The notes under the pieces were generated by a model. The model was not told where the DNA came from. It was given only the letters and a program-made list of their open reading frames with translations, and ran no database searches. DNA of 64,000 bases from an uncultured Oscillospiraceae bacterium (GTDB lineage Bacteria > Bacillota > Clostridia > Oscillospirales > Oscillospiraceae): the NCBI GenBank assembly GCA_934589225.1, contig CAKTNS010000004.1, positions 1-64,000 on the forward strand, read 5' to 3'. Every line of letters starts with the position of its first letter. Positions within the stretch are counted from its first letter, which is position 1. Below, piece after piece: positions 41,751-50,832 of the stretch. The translations under genes and the position numbers were made by a program.

Positions 41751-41780
41751 CGGCCCCGGGATTTGCTGGGGCCGATTTTT
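41751..41780 (+). terminator. Terminator downstream of the toxin locus
   Basis: CGGCCCC and GGGGCCG (41751-41757 with 41768-41774) form a stem followed by ATTTTT on the plus strand. It may end the toxin mRNA. Confidence 0.65.
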
Positions 41781-41790
41781 ACAAAAATGA

Positions 41791-41829
41791 TGGGGCATGG
41801 CCGGGTTTATCGGCCATGCCCCTGTGTTT
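41791..41829 (-). terminator. Terminator of the foldase-like gene
   Basis: An 11-bp stem (GGGGCATGGCC 41792-41802 with GGCCATGCCCC 41812-41822) lies just past the minus-strand stop, with ATCATTTTT after it on that strand. Confidence 0.85.
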
Positions 41830-41838
41830 TTGGGGCAT

Positions 41839-43368
41839 TTATTCGGACATATCCACCAGCCCCAGGCGGATGGCGCTGTAGTCAACGGTTGCTTTAGAGG
41901 CGGCCCGGGCTTCGTCTACGAAGTTGTTGGACATCTGGGTCAGCAGGTCGGATTTGGCCTGGGACTGCCAGAGGGTCTGGGAATCTACAAAGTACATGAT
42001 GTGGTAGCCGAAGTTGGTCTTGACGATGCCGTAGTCCCCAGGCTGGCGGCTGTCGTCAAAGCACCAGGTGTCGAAGGCTTCCACCATCTGGCCCTGGGTG
42101 ACACCGGAATACAGACCGCCGTTGGTGTTGGAACCGGCATCGGCGGAGTGTTCGTTGGCAAGAGTGGCAAAGCTGTCTTCTGTTTTGCCCCCGGCAAGCC
42201 AACCGTCCAGGATTTCCTGGGCCTGCTTTTCTCCGGCGGCCCAGGCTTCGTCGGAGAAGGTTTCCGTGGTGACGTTTTCCACGGTGGCACCCTCCGGCAG
42301 GATCAGGATGTGGCGGACATCCACGGTCTTGGTGGTCTTGTCCAGGCCGTTGTCGGCGTATTCGGCCTCATGGGCATTGAAGAAAGCTTCCACCTCGGCA
42401 TCGGTGGGGGCAAAGCTGGAGGTCACCTGGTTATAGTAGCCGCTGCTGAACATATACAGCTCCAGGAAGTCCCGGTAGTCCTGCAAGGTGGCGCCGGGGC
42501 CAAAATTCCGCCGGAGCATGGCCTCGGCATCCTCAAAGCCGTTGTTTTTGGCGGTGTCCGTCAGGCCTTCCAGGAGACTATCCAGCTCCTTCTGGCTCTC
42601 CTCCGGCATCTGGAAACCGGCCTCCTGTGCCTGCTGGTAGATGGCCTCATAGACCTCCCAGGAATCCAGGGCCTGGGCCAGGAAATACTGCTGCCAGGTC
42701 TGGCCTTCCTGGAGTGCGCAGGTCTGGGTGTCCAGCCCCTGGGTGTGGTCCAGACCCATATACTGGGCGTAGGTGCCGTACTGGGCATAGAAATTCTGGA
42801 CGGCGAACCAGTAGTGGACCTGCAGCTGGCTGTTGGTCAGGCTGTGGTCGCCGGAGGTGGCCACTACCTGGGCGGCGGCATCCTTTGCTTCCTGGTCCGT
42901 GACGGTGTAGCTGCCCTTGCAGGTCACGTCATCGGGGTTGCCGTCGGCGGGAATGGTGGGAGCCTGGGTGGGCTCGGTGATCTCTTCGGAGGCGGAGGCG
43001 CTTTCCGAAGGCAGCTGCTCACTCTTGGGCTCCCGGCCGTTTAGGATCAGCACTGCCAGAATGGCGGCCAGCAGCACCACCGCGGCCACCATGAGGGCCA
43101 CGGCGGAGGCACCGGTGATGCCCTTCTTCATGGGGATTTCCGGCTGGGCTTCCTGGGCCTGTTCTTCGGCGGGCTCCTCTACGGGTGCTTCAACCGGCGC
43201 TTCTACCGGTTCCGCTGCGGGTGCCTCCGGGGCCTCCTGCTCTTTGGGCTCTTCCGGGGCGGTCTGGCCCTGGGGCTCCTGAGGAGTGTCCTCCTGGGGC
43301 TTGTTACATGCGGGGCAGAGGGTCAGCTCATCGTCCATCTCCTGGCCGCAGAATTTACAGTTTTTCAT
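41839..43368 (-). CDS. Membrane-anchored parvulin-type peptidyl-prolyl isomerase with zinc ribbon
   Basis: This 509-residue protein starts with a zinc-ribbon (C-K-F-C-G-Q-E, then C-P-A-C), followed by a Pro/Glu-rich stretch, one membrane helix near residues 88-112, an extracellular SurA-N-like helical region and a parvulin domain (about residues 335-450; V-D-V-R-H-I-L-I, G-G-L-Y-S-G-V-T). It should assist folding of exported proteins, as PrsA does, though it is not a lipoprotein. The ATG at 43368 has AGAGGA upstream. It is divergent from miaB. Confidence 0.85.
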   Translation of the reverse strand: MKNCKFCGQEMDDELTLCPACNKPQEDTPQEPQGQTAPEEPKEQEAPEAPAAEPVEAPVEAPVEEPAEEQAQEAQPEIPMKKGITGASAVALMVAAVVLLAAILAVLILNGREPKSEQLPSESASASEEITEPTQAPTIPADGNPDDVTCKGSYTVTDQEAKDAAAQVVATSGDHSLTNSQLQVHYWFAVQNFYAQYGTYAQYMGLDHTQGLDTQTCALQEGQTWQQYFLAQALDSWEVYEAIYQQAQEAGFQMPEESQKELDSLLEGLTDTAKNNGFEDAEAMLRRNFGPGATLQDYRDFLELYMFSSGYYNQVTSSFAPTDAEVEAFFNAHEAEYADNGLDKTTKTVDVRHILILPEGATVENVTTETFSDEAWAAGEKQAQEILDGWLAGGKTEDSFATLANEHSADAGSNTNGGLYSGVTQGQMVEAFDTWCFDDSRQPGDYGIVKTNFGYHIMYFVDSQTLWQSQAKSDLLTQMSNNFVDEARAASKATVDYSAIRLGLVDMSE

Positions 43369-43522
43369 GGAATCCTCTTTTCTCCGATATTCGGAATGTG
43401 GTCCCGGAAAGTTTACCACGGTTTGGCCTGAAATGCAAGCAAAAAGCAGATTGTTTACAATTTACAAAGGAAGACCGGGGGAAACATCTGGGGAACGGGC
43501 AAAAACTTGGAACCATCCGCCC

Positions 43523-43551
43523 TTGAAAAAACCGGACGTTCATGGTATGAT
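43523..43551 (+). promoter_or_regulatory. Promoter of the miaB-mutS-mutL operon
   Basis: TTGAAA (43523-43528), a 17-bp spacer and TATGAT (43546-43551) lie 39 bases before the miaB ATG. Confidence 0.78.
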
Positions 43552-43590
43552 TTACGTTGAAAAAGAATCCATATACAAAGGAAGAATCCT

Positions 43591-44997
43591 ATGAATACAA
43601 AAACCACTGTTATTGAAAAAGCCCGGCTGGAAGAGCAGTTTGGCTATTGCGATAAAATCGCCGCCCTGTGGGCCCAGCAGGGGCGGACACCGGTTGCCTA
43701 TGTGGAAACCTACGGCTGCCAGCAGAACGAGGCGGACTCTGAAAAACTCCGGGGGTACTTATCCCAAAGCGGCTATGCCATGGGCAAGGAAGCGGAGGGG
43801 GCTGACGTGGTGGTGATGAACACCTGCTCCATCCGGGAACACGCCGAGCAGCGGGTCTTCGGCAACCTGGGGGCCCTGACCCACACCAAGCGCCGCCATC
43901 CGGAGCAGAAGATTTTCCTCTGCGGCTGCATGGCAGGAGAACCCAAGGTGTCGGAGCGGATCAAAAAGAGCTATCCCTTTGTAGACGGGGTGTTCTCCAC
44001 CCATCATTTGTGGCAGTTCCCGGAGATTTTATACCGGGTGCTCACCGGCAAGAAGCGGCAGTTCTATGTGGAGGATGAGGCGGGCTCCATTGCCGAGGGC
44101 ATCCCCCAGGTCCGGGATTCTTCTCTGAAAGCCTGGGTGTCCATTATGTACGGCTGCAACAATTTCTGCACCTACTGCATCGTCCCCTATGTCCGGGGCC
44201 GGGAGCGGAGCCGGAAGCCGGAGGACATTCTGGAAGAGTGCCGCCAATTGGCGGAGAAGGGCTGCCGGGAAATCACCCTTCTGGGCCAGAACGTCAATTC
44301 CTACGGAAAAGATCTGGACTGCGGCGTGGATTTTGCGGACCTTCTGGAGCAAATTGCCCAGATCCCCGGGGATTTTCTCATTCGTTTTATGACCAGCCAT
44401 CCCAGAGACGCTTCCGAAAAGCTCTTTGATACCATGGCCAAGTACCCCAAAATCGCCAAGCAGCTCCATCTGCCCTTCCAGTCCGGTTCTTCCCGGGTGC
44501 TGAAGGCTATGAACCGGCACTATGACCGGGAGACCTATCTGCAAAAGGTGCGCTACGCCAAAAGCGTCATGCCGGATTTGGTGCTGACCAGCGACGTGAT
44601 CGTGGGCTTCCCCGGGGAGACGGAGGAAGAATTTGAGGAGACCCTGTCCCTCATTGAGGAAGTGCGCTACGACAGCCTCTTTACCTTTATTTTCTCCCCC
44701 CGCACCGGCACCCCTGCCGCCGGGATGGAAGACCCCACCCCAAAGGAGGAGAAAAACGCCCGGTTTGACCGGCTCTGCGCCCGGCAGAATGCCATTTCCG
44801 AGGAAATCCACCAGGGCTATGTGGGAAAAACCTTCCGCTGCCTGGTAGACGGACAGGAGGGCGACCAGCTGACCGCCCGAACGGAAGGAGGCCGCCTGGT
44901 GCGGTTTACTGGCCCGGAATGCCTGGTAGGGGATTACCACGATCTTCGCATCACCGGCTCTACCACCTGGAGCCTGACGGGCGAACTGGCGGAATAA
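43591..44997 (+). CDS. miaB: tRNA-2-methylthio-N6-dimethylallyladenosine synthase
   Basis: This 468-residue radical SAM methylthiotransferase modifies A37 of tRNAs already isopentenylated by MiaA. The UPF0004 domain has C43 (E-T-Y-G-C-Q-Q-N), a second cysteine in N-T-C-S-I-R and a third in C-G-C-M-A. The radical SAM cysteines are C189, C193 and C196 (C-N-N-F-C-T-Y-C). A TRAM domain ends the protein. miaA lies downstream in the same run of genes, so both steps are encoded together. Confidence 0.97.
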   Translation: MNTKTTVIEKARLEEQFGYCDKIAALWAQQGRTPVAYVETYGCQQNEADSEKLRGYLSQSGYAMGKEAEGADVVVMNTCSIREHAEQRVFGNLGALTHTKRRHPEQKIFLCGCMAGEPKVSERIKKSYPFVDGVFSTHHLWQFPEILYRVLTGKKRQFYVEDEAGSIAEGIPQVRDSSLKAWVSIMYGCNNFCTYCIVPYVRGRERSRKPEDILEECRQLAEKGCREITLLGQNVNSYGKDLDCGVDFADLLEQIAQIPGDFLIRFMTSHPRDASEKLFDTMAKYPKIAKQLHLPFQSGSSRVLKAMNRHYDRETYLQKVRYAKSVMPDLVLTSDVIVGFPGETEEEFEETLSLIEEVRYDSLFTFIFSPRTGTPAAGMEDPTPKEEKNARFDRLCARQNAISEEIHQGYVGKTFRCLVDGQEGDQLTARTEGGRLVRFTGPECLVGDYHDLRITGSTTWSLTGELAE

Positions 44998-45012
44998 GAA
45001 AGGATAAAGACC

Positions 45013-47607
45013 ATGGCAAAAACAGAACTGACGCCTATGCAGCGGCAGTATCAGGATATCAAAGCCCGGAACGATGACTGCATCCTCATGTTCCGTCTGG
45101 GGGATTTCTACGAGATGTTCAATGACGACGCAGTGCTGGCCGCCCGGGAATTGGATTTGACCCTGACCAGCCGGGACCGGAGCAAGCCCAAGGAGGAGCA
45201 GACCCCCATGTGCGGGGTGCCCTACCACAGCGTGGATTCCTATATCGCCCGCCTGGTCCAGAAGGGCTACAAGGTGGCGGTCTGCGAGCAGATGGAAGAC
45301 CCGGCTACCGCCAAGGGCCTGGTGGAGCGGGACATTACCAGGATCGTGACCCCCGGCACGGTGACGGAAAGCTGCATGCTGGAGGAGCGGAAAAACAATT
45401 ATATGGCCTGTCTGTACGGGGCAGGGGGCCGGTTCGGTCTGGCCTTCTGCGATCTGTCCACCGGGGCCTTTTACGCCACCACCTGCCGGGATGCCCGGAA
45501 TGTGGCCTCCGAGCTGGGCCGTTTCGGCCCCAGTGAGGTGCTGCGCTTTGGAGAAGGGGTAGAGGAGGAAGAGATTTCCGATGCCCTGTTCCGAAGGCTT
45601 TCCTGCTGTGTGGACGAGGGAAAGCCGGAGCAGTTTGACTTGGAGGCTGCCGGGAGCCTTTTGGAGCGGCATTTCGGGAAAGACCTGGAGGCCCTGGGCC
45701 TGAGCTCCTTCCCGGAGGCCGTGACCGCCAGCGGAACCTTGCTCCAAACCCTGCTGACCCTGCAAAAAAACGATCTGGCCCACATCCGGGAGCTGCAATA
45801 TTACACCTCCGGAAAATTCATGGAGCTGGACCTGGATGCCCGCCGGAATCTGGAGCTGACGGAGACCATGCGGGCCAAGGAGAAAAAGGGGACGCTTTTG
45901 TGGGTGCTGGATAAGACCCATACGGCCATGGGTGGCCGGATGCTGCGGTCCTGGCTGGAAAAGCCCCTGCTAGACCCGGGGGAGATCACCCGGCGGCAGG
46001 GGGCTGTGGAGGCTCTGGTGGAAAATCCCATTGCCCGGGGAGAGCTGGAAGAGGCGCTGAAGGACGTTACGGATCTGGAGCGGGTCATGACCCGCATCGT
46101 CACGGGCACTGTCAACTGCCGGGACCTTTTGGGCCTGGCCCGGGGCCTGCGGGCCCTGCCCCAGGTGAAGAATTTACTTTCGGGGCTTCAAAGCCCGATG
46201 CTGCAAAAGCTTTCCGCGTCCATTGACCCTTTGACGGACTGTGCGGATAAAATCGAAAAAACCATCGTGGAAGAGCCGCCCCTTACCGTCCGGGAGGGGG
46301 GCATCATCCGCCGGGGGGCCAACGCCGACGCGGACCGGCTTCGGGACATTATGGAGGGGGGCTCCGGCACCATTGCGGCCATTGAGTCCAGCGAGCGGGA
46401 GAAAACCGGCATCCGGACCTTAAAAGTCGGATTCAACCGGGTATTCGGCTATTATATCGAGGTTTCCAAGTCCTTTATGGACCAGGTGCCCCCAAGCTAC
46501 ATCCGCAAGCAGACCCTTGCCAACTGTGAGCGCTACATCACCCAGGAGCTGAAAGAACTGGAAACCCAGGTGCTGACCGCCAAGGACCGGCTGACGGCCC
46601 TGGAATACCAGATTTTCTCGGCCCTGCGGGAGGAGCTGGCCCGGGCAGCCTGCCGGGTGCAGGAGTCCGCGGCGGCGGTGGCGGCGGCGGATACCCTGTG
46701 CTCTCTGGCCTGTGTGGCGGTGCAGCGGGGCTACTGCCGCCCGGAAATCAGCCTGGGACCGGAAATTTCCATTACCGACGGCCGGCACCCGGTGGTAGAG
46801 GCCATGTTAAAAGACAGCCTCTTTGTGCCCAACGACACCTGCCTGGGCGGCAAAGACAACCAGGTGGCCATTCTCACCGGCCCCAACATGGCGGGCAAAT
46901 CCACCTATATGCGCCAGGTGGCCCTGATCGTGCTCATGGCCCAGATGGGCTCCTTCGTACCGGCCCGGGCGGCGAAAATCGGCCTGGTGGACCGGGTGTT
47001 TACAAGAATCGGCGCCAGTGACGATTTGGCTTCCGGCCAGTCCACCTTTATGGTGGAAATGGCGGAGGTGGCCTCCATCCTCAAATACGCCACCTCCAGA
47101 AGCCTGCTGATTCTGGACGAAATCGGCCGGGGCACCTCTACCTATGACGGCATGAGCATTGCCCGGGCGGTGCTGGAATTTGCGGCCAACCCCAAGCGTC
47201 TGGGGGCAAAGACTTTGTTTGCCACCCATTATCATGAGCTTTCCACCATGGAAAGCAAGCTGCCCAATGTGAAAAACTACAACATCGCCGTGAAAAAACG
47301 GGGGGACCAAATGATTTTCCTGCGGAAAATCGTCCCCGGTGCCACGGATGACAGCTACGGCATCGAGGTGGCCAAGCTGGCGGGACTTCCCAACAGCGTC
47401 ATCGCCCGGGCCCGGGAGATCCTGGAGGAGCTGGAGACCCAGGCCCCCCAGCGTCCCGCCCCTGCGGCACCACAGGAGGAGCAGGTGAGTCTGCTGGACC
47501 TGTCAGCGGGACAGATTCTCGATGCCCTGAAGGCCATCCAGGTGGAGACCCTGACCCCCATCGAGGCCATGAACCAGCTGTACAAGTTGCGGAAAATGCT
47601 AGACTGA
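45013..47607 (+). CDS. mutS: DNA mismatch repair protein MutS
   Basis: This 864-residue protein recognises mismatches. The N-terminal G-D-F-Y-E-M-F motif (near residue 31) holds the Phe-x-Glu mismatch wedge. The ATPase has Walker A G-P-N-M-A-G-K-S-T near residue 623, then S-T-F-M-V-E-M and Walker B L-L-I-L-D-E-I-G-R-G-T-S-T, and ends with a helix-turn-helix. AAGGAT precedes the ATG. It acts with MutL, encoded two genes on. Confidence 0.98.
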   Translation: MAKTELTPMQRQYQDIKARNDDCILMFRLGDFYEMFNDDAVLAARELDLTLTSRDRSKPKEEQTPMCGVPYHSVDSYIARLVQKGYKVAVCEQMEDPATAKGLVERDITRIVTPGTVTESCMLEERKNNYMACLYGAGGRFGLAFCDLSTGAFYATTCRDARNVASELGRFGPSEVLRFGEGVEEEEISDALFRRLSCCVDEGKPEQFDLEAAGSLLERHFGKDLEALGLSSFPEAVTASGTLLQTLLTLQKNDLAHIRELQYYTSGKFMELDLDARRNLELTETMRAKEKKGTLLWVLDKTHTAMGGRMLRSWLEKPLLDPGEITRRQGAVEALVENPIARGELEEALKDVTDLERVMTRIVTGTVNCRDLLGLARGLRALPQVKNLLSGLQSPMLQKLSASIDPLTDCADKIEKTIVEEPPLTVREGGIIRRGANADADRLRDIMEGGSGTIAAIESSEREKTGIRTLKVGFNRVFGYYIEVSKSFMDQVPPSYIRKQTLANCERYITQELKELETQVLTAKDRLTALEYQIFSALREELARAACRVQESAAAVAAADTLCSLACVAVQRGYCRPEISLGPEISITDGRHPVVEAMLKDSLFVPNDTCLGGKDNQVAILTGPNMAGKSTYMRQVALIVLMAQMGSFVPARAAKIGLVDRVFTRIGASDDLASGQSTFMVEMAEVASILKYATSRSLLILDEIGRGTSTYDGMSIARAVLEFAANPKRLGAKTLFATHYHELSTMESKLPNVKNYNIAVKKRGDQMIFLRKIVPGATDDSYGIEVAKLAGLPNSVIARAREILEELETQAPQRPAPAAPQEEQVSLLDLSAGQILDALKAIQVETLTPIEAMNQLYKLRKMLD

Positions 47608-47620
47608 TTGGAAGAATGTA

Positions 47621-48319
47621 ATGGCAAAATCAAATATCATGGCACCGGCCCCCCGGCGGGATGAGACCATTGTCGGGTGGTGCTGGTACGGATTTCAGAT
47701 GGTGGTGCTGGGGAGCCTGCTCACCGGGCTCAACGGAATGCTCCGGGTGCCCATGAGCCAGGCGGAGGTGAATTTCACCTACTTCCTGCTGAATTTCCTG
47801 GCAACCGTCTGGATTTATCACAAATATCTGGAAAGCAACTGGAAGACCGTCAAAACCCACCCCATTCTCTTTTCCCAGGCGGTGGTGCTGGGGCTGGTGG
47901 CCTATTGGCTGAGCTTCTGGGCCTTGAGCTGGGCCATCCGGCAGCTAGACCCGGGGTTTATCAACCGGAATGACGCTTCCATTGCAGGACTGCGGCATGG
48001 AAGCTACTATCTCACCATGCTGGGCACGGTGCTGTTGGCCCCTGTGGCGGAGGAATGCGTCTACCGGGGGCTGGTGTTCCGGAACCTGTACCCCATTTCC
48101 AAAGTGGCGGCGTACATCGTATCCATGGCGGCCTTTTCCGCCGTCCACATCGTTTCCTTTCTGGGCCTCTACACCCCCCTGCAGCTGGTGCTGGCCTTTT
48201 TGCAGTATCTGCCCGCGGGGCTGTGGCTGGCCTGGTGCTATACAAAAAGCGGCTCTATTTACGGCCCCTTGGCCATGCATATGCTGATCAACGCCTATAG
48301 CTACGGGCTTTTGAGGTGA
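47621..48319 (+). CDS. CPBP family intramembrane glutamic endopeptidase
   Basis: This 232-residue membrane protein has about six to seven helices and the CPBP (Rce1-like/Abi) motifs E-E-C-V-Y-R-G near residue 144, F-S-A-V-H near 170 and H-M-L-I-N-A near 222. Such proteins are intramembrane proteases, some linked to bacteriocin immunity; the substrate is unknown. It sits between mutS and mutL with gaps of 13 and 4 bases, so it is co-transcribed with mismatch repair, which is probably incidental. Confidence 0.9.
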   Translation: MAKSNIMAPAPRRDETIVGWCWYGFQMVVLGSLLTGLNGMLRVPMSQAEVNFTYFLLNFLATVWIYHKYLESNWKTVKTHPILFSQAVVLGLVAYWLSFWALSWAIRQLDPGFINRNDASIAGLRHGSYYLTMLGTVLLAPVAEECVYRGLVFRNLYPISKVAAYIVSMAAFSAVHIVSFLGLYTPLQLVLAFLQYLPAGLWLAWCYTKSGSIYGPLAMHMLINAYSYGLLR

Positions 48320-48323
48320 GAAC

Positions 48324-50285
48324 ATGGGAAAAATCATTCAGTTATCCCCCCATATCGCCAATCTGATTGCCGCCGGAGAGGTGGTGGAGCGTCCGGCCAG
48401 CGTTGCCAAGGAGCTGCTTGAAAACGCCGTGGATGCCGGGGCTACCAAGGTGACCATTGAAATCCGGGACGGGGGCATGACCTTTCTCCGGGTGACGGAC
48501 AACGGCTGCGGCATGACCCCCCAGGATGCCCGGACGGCCTTCCTGCGCCACGCCACCTCCAAGCTGCGCTGCGCCGAGGATTTAAGCGCCATCGGCACCA
48601 TGGGCTTCCGTGGAGAGGCTCTGGCGGCCATTGCTTCCGTCAGCCGCATTGATCTTCTGACCAAGACCCCGGAGGCCCTGATGGGCTTCAGCCTTCATTT
48701 GGAGGCCGGGGCAGTGACGGAGGAGACGGAGGCCGGGTGCCCGGAGGGCACCACCATCATCATCCGGGACCTGTTTTACAACACCCCCGCCAGGATGAAA
48801 TTCATGAAGGCCGACACCGTGGAGGGCTCCCGGGTGACGGGGGCGGTGCAGCTCCAGGCCCTGGCCCATCCGGAGGTGGCCATCACGTTGATCCGGGACG
48901 GAAAAACCGTGCTGTCCACCCCAGGAAACGGGGGGTTGCAGGGGGCCGTGTACTGCGTATACGGCCGGGAATTTGCCGGCATGACGGAGGTTGGCAGCCA
49001 GTGGGAAAAATACAGGCTCACAGGCTTCGTCTCCAAGCCCTCCCAGGCCCGGCCCAGCCGGAATTTGCAGACCTTTTTCGTCAATCACCGGCCTGTCAAA
49101 TCCAAGCTCCTGGTCACGGCCCTGGAAGAGGCCTACCGGAATCAGCTGATGGTGGGAAAATTCCCCGCCTGCGTGCTGTGTCTGGAGCTGCCCCCTGCGG
49201 CGGTGGATGTGAACGTCCACCCGGCCAAGACCGAGGTGAAATTCTTAAACGAAAAGGCGGTCTTTGACTGCGTACACTATGGGGTGCTGGGGGCACTGAA
49301 CAAGACCCCGGACCGTCCTCAGATACAATTCTCACAGAAAAACACCCAGGTGTTTCCGGAATCTCCCAGAGAACCGGAAAAACAGCCGGTGGCGGCGCCT
49401 AAAAAGGACTTTTTCAGAACCATGCCCCCCCAGGACTACAAAGCCTTTGCCGGGGCCATGAAGTCTGCCCCCAGGCCGGAGCCGGAAAAGGCCCGGGCTG
49501 CGGCGGAAAAGCTGACGGAGCAGCCTGGGCTCCGTTCCCCAATCTTTGTCCCCGGGAACGCCGGGGCAGAGGCCTTTCCGGGGCTTCCTGCCAAAAATTC
49601 CACAGTCCCTGTGGAAAAAGTGCAGCCCCCGGTGCTGCCGCCGATGGAAGAGCAGCCCCTACCGCCCAAAAAGGAAGAGCCTCAATTGGAGCAGACCGCC
49701 CTGGAGCTGCCCCAGGTGCAGCCCTGGCGGATGGTGGGAGAGCTCTACAGAACCTATATCCTGGTGGAGCAGGGGGAAGAGGCTTTCCTCATTGACAAGC
49801 ATGCGGCCCACGAGCGCATCCTCTTTAACAAATTGAAAGCCCGGCAGGAGGCCATTGTGCCCCAGACCTTATTGATCCCCATCCCCGTCCGCTTAGACCC
49901 CAAGGGGGCCTCGGAAATTTTGAGCCATCCGGACATGATGGAGGAGCTGGGCTTTTCCCTGGAGGAGTTCGGGGAAAACACCTTGCTTTTGCGGCAGATT
50001 CCCATGGACCTACAGCCCGAGGCTGCGGCGGAGACCGTGGAGACCCTGGCCCAGGATTTGCTCCGGGGGAAGGTCACATCTGCCGATACCGTCCGGGATG
50101 AAATGCTCCACACCGTTGCCTGTAAAGCCGCCATCAAGGCCGGATGGGTCAACGACGAGCAGGAGCTTTTGGCGGTAGCTAAAGAGGTTATGGAACACGA
50201 AGAGCTCAAATACTGCCCCCACGGCCGGCCCATCTGCGTTTCTCTAAGCAAAAAGAATCTGGAACGGCAGTTCAGAAGGACTTGA
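48324..50285 (+). CDS. mutL: DNA mismatch repair protein MutL
   Basis: This 653-residue protein has an N-terminal GHKL ATPase (E-N-A-V-D-A-G, D-N-G-C-G-M, G-F-R-G-E-A-L), a Pro-rich linker (about residues 340-465) and a C-terminal dimerisation/endonuclease domain. The endonuclease motif D-Q-H-A-x2-E-x4-E appears as D491-K-H-A-A-H-E-R-I-L-F-N502: the last Glu is Asn. The A-C-K and C-P-H-G-R-P motifs and the final F-R-R are present, so the nicking site looks mostly intact. Confidence 0.97.
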   Translation: MGKIIQLSPHIANLIAAGEVVERPASVAKELLENAVDAGATKVTIEIRDGGMTFLRVTDNGCGMTPQDARTAFLRHATSKLRCAEDLSAIGTMGFRGEALAAIASVSRIDLLTKTPEALMGFSLHLEAGAVTEETEAGCPEGTTIIIRDLFYNTPARMKFMKADTVEGSRVTGAVQLQALAHPEVAITLIRDGKTVLSTPGNGGLQGAVYCVYGREFAGMTEVGSQWEKYRLTGFVSKPSQARPSRNLQTFFVNHRPVKSKLLVTALEEAYRNQLMVGKFPACVLCLELPPAAVDVNVHPAKTEVKFLNEKAVFDCVHYGVLGALNKTPDRPQIQFSQKNTQVFPESPREPEKQPVAAPKKDFFRTMPPQDYKAFAGAMKSAPRPEPEKARAAAEKLTEQPGLRSPIFVPGNAGAEAFPGLPAKNSTVPVEKVQPPVLPPMEEQPLPPKKEEPQLEQTALELPQVQPWRMVGELYRTYILVEQGEEAFLIDKHAAHERILFNKLKARQEAIVPQTLLIPIPVRLDPKGASEILSHPDMMEELGFSLEEFGENTLLLRQIPMDLQPEAAAETVETLAQDLLRGKVTSADTVRDEMLHTVACKAAIKAGWVNDEQELLAVAKEVMEHEELKYCPHGRPICVSLSKKNLERQFRRT

Positions 50286-50289
50286 GCCT

Positions 50290-50832
50290 ATGAATCTTCC
50301 AAAAGTGATGAAACGTGTGACAGCAATCCTGGGGCTTGCCCTGCTGTTGCTGCTGCCTCCGGCCCTTGGGGGTTCGGAAGTGGCGGAAACCCTGGCCATT
50401 ACCGCCGGGACCTGCTTTTATCATTTCGCCATGCGTCTGGCGGTAGGGGCCCTGATGCCCCGGATGTTGAAGTCCGGGGCGGCGGAGCGGCCCTATTTCC
50501 GGCAGCGTTCCTGGGAGCCGGGGCTTTACAAGAGAATGAAAGTGAAAGCCTGGAAAAACCGGATGCCCACCTATAACCCCGAGGATTTTGACCCTAAAAA
50601 GCACAGCTGGGAAGAAATTCTGCAATCCGGCTGCGTTGCCGAGGCGGGCCATGGGTTTATGGTGCTGTTGAGCTTCCTTCCCGTGCTGACGGTGCCGGTG
50701 TTTGGGGCGGCGGGGGTGTTCTGGGGAACTTCCCTGGCCGCGGCGGCGGTGGACGGCAGCTTTGTGATCTTGCAACGGTTCAACCGCCCCAGAATTCTAA
50801 AAATCCTTCAAAAGGAGCATCATCGCCTATGA
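50290..50832 (+). CDS. CrtO-like acyltransferase family membrane protein
   Basis: This 180-residue protein has two N-terminal and two C-terminal hydrophobic helices. The centre has W-E-P-G-L-Y-K-R-M-K-V-K-A-W-K-N-R-M-P, followed by G-C-V-A-E-A-G-H and, near the end, Q-R-F-N-R-P-R. This pattern resembles glycosyl-4,4'-diaponeurosporenoate acyltransferase (CrtO)-type proteins. No carotenoid genes are nearby, so the substrate is probably another lipid. The gene sits between mutL and miaA, overlapping miaA by 4 bases. Confidence 0.6.
   Translation: MNLPKVMKRVTAILGLALLLLLPPALGGSEVAETLAITAGTCFYHFAMRLAVGALMPRMLKSGAAERPYFRQRSWEPGLYKRMKVKAWKNRMPTYNPEDFDPKKHSWEEILQSGCVAEAGHGFMVLLSFLPVLTVPVFGAAGVFWGTSLAAAAVDGSFVILQRFNRPRILKILQKEHHRL

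Noticed and set aside
41797..43044. A 415-codon plus-strand frame rich in Gly and Val
   Set aside because: It is antisense to the foldase-like gene and composed of low-complexity residues.
44029..45921. A 630-codon minus-strand frame across miaB and mutS
   Set aside because: It spans the reverse complement of two well-supported genes and has no recognisable product.
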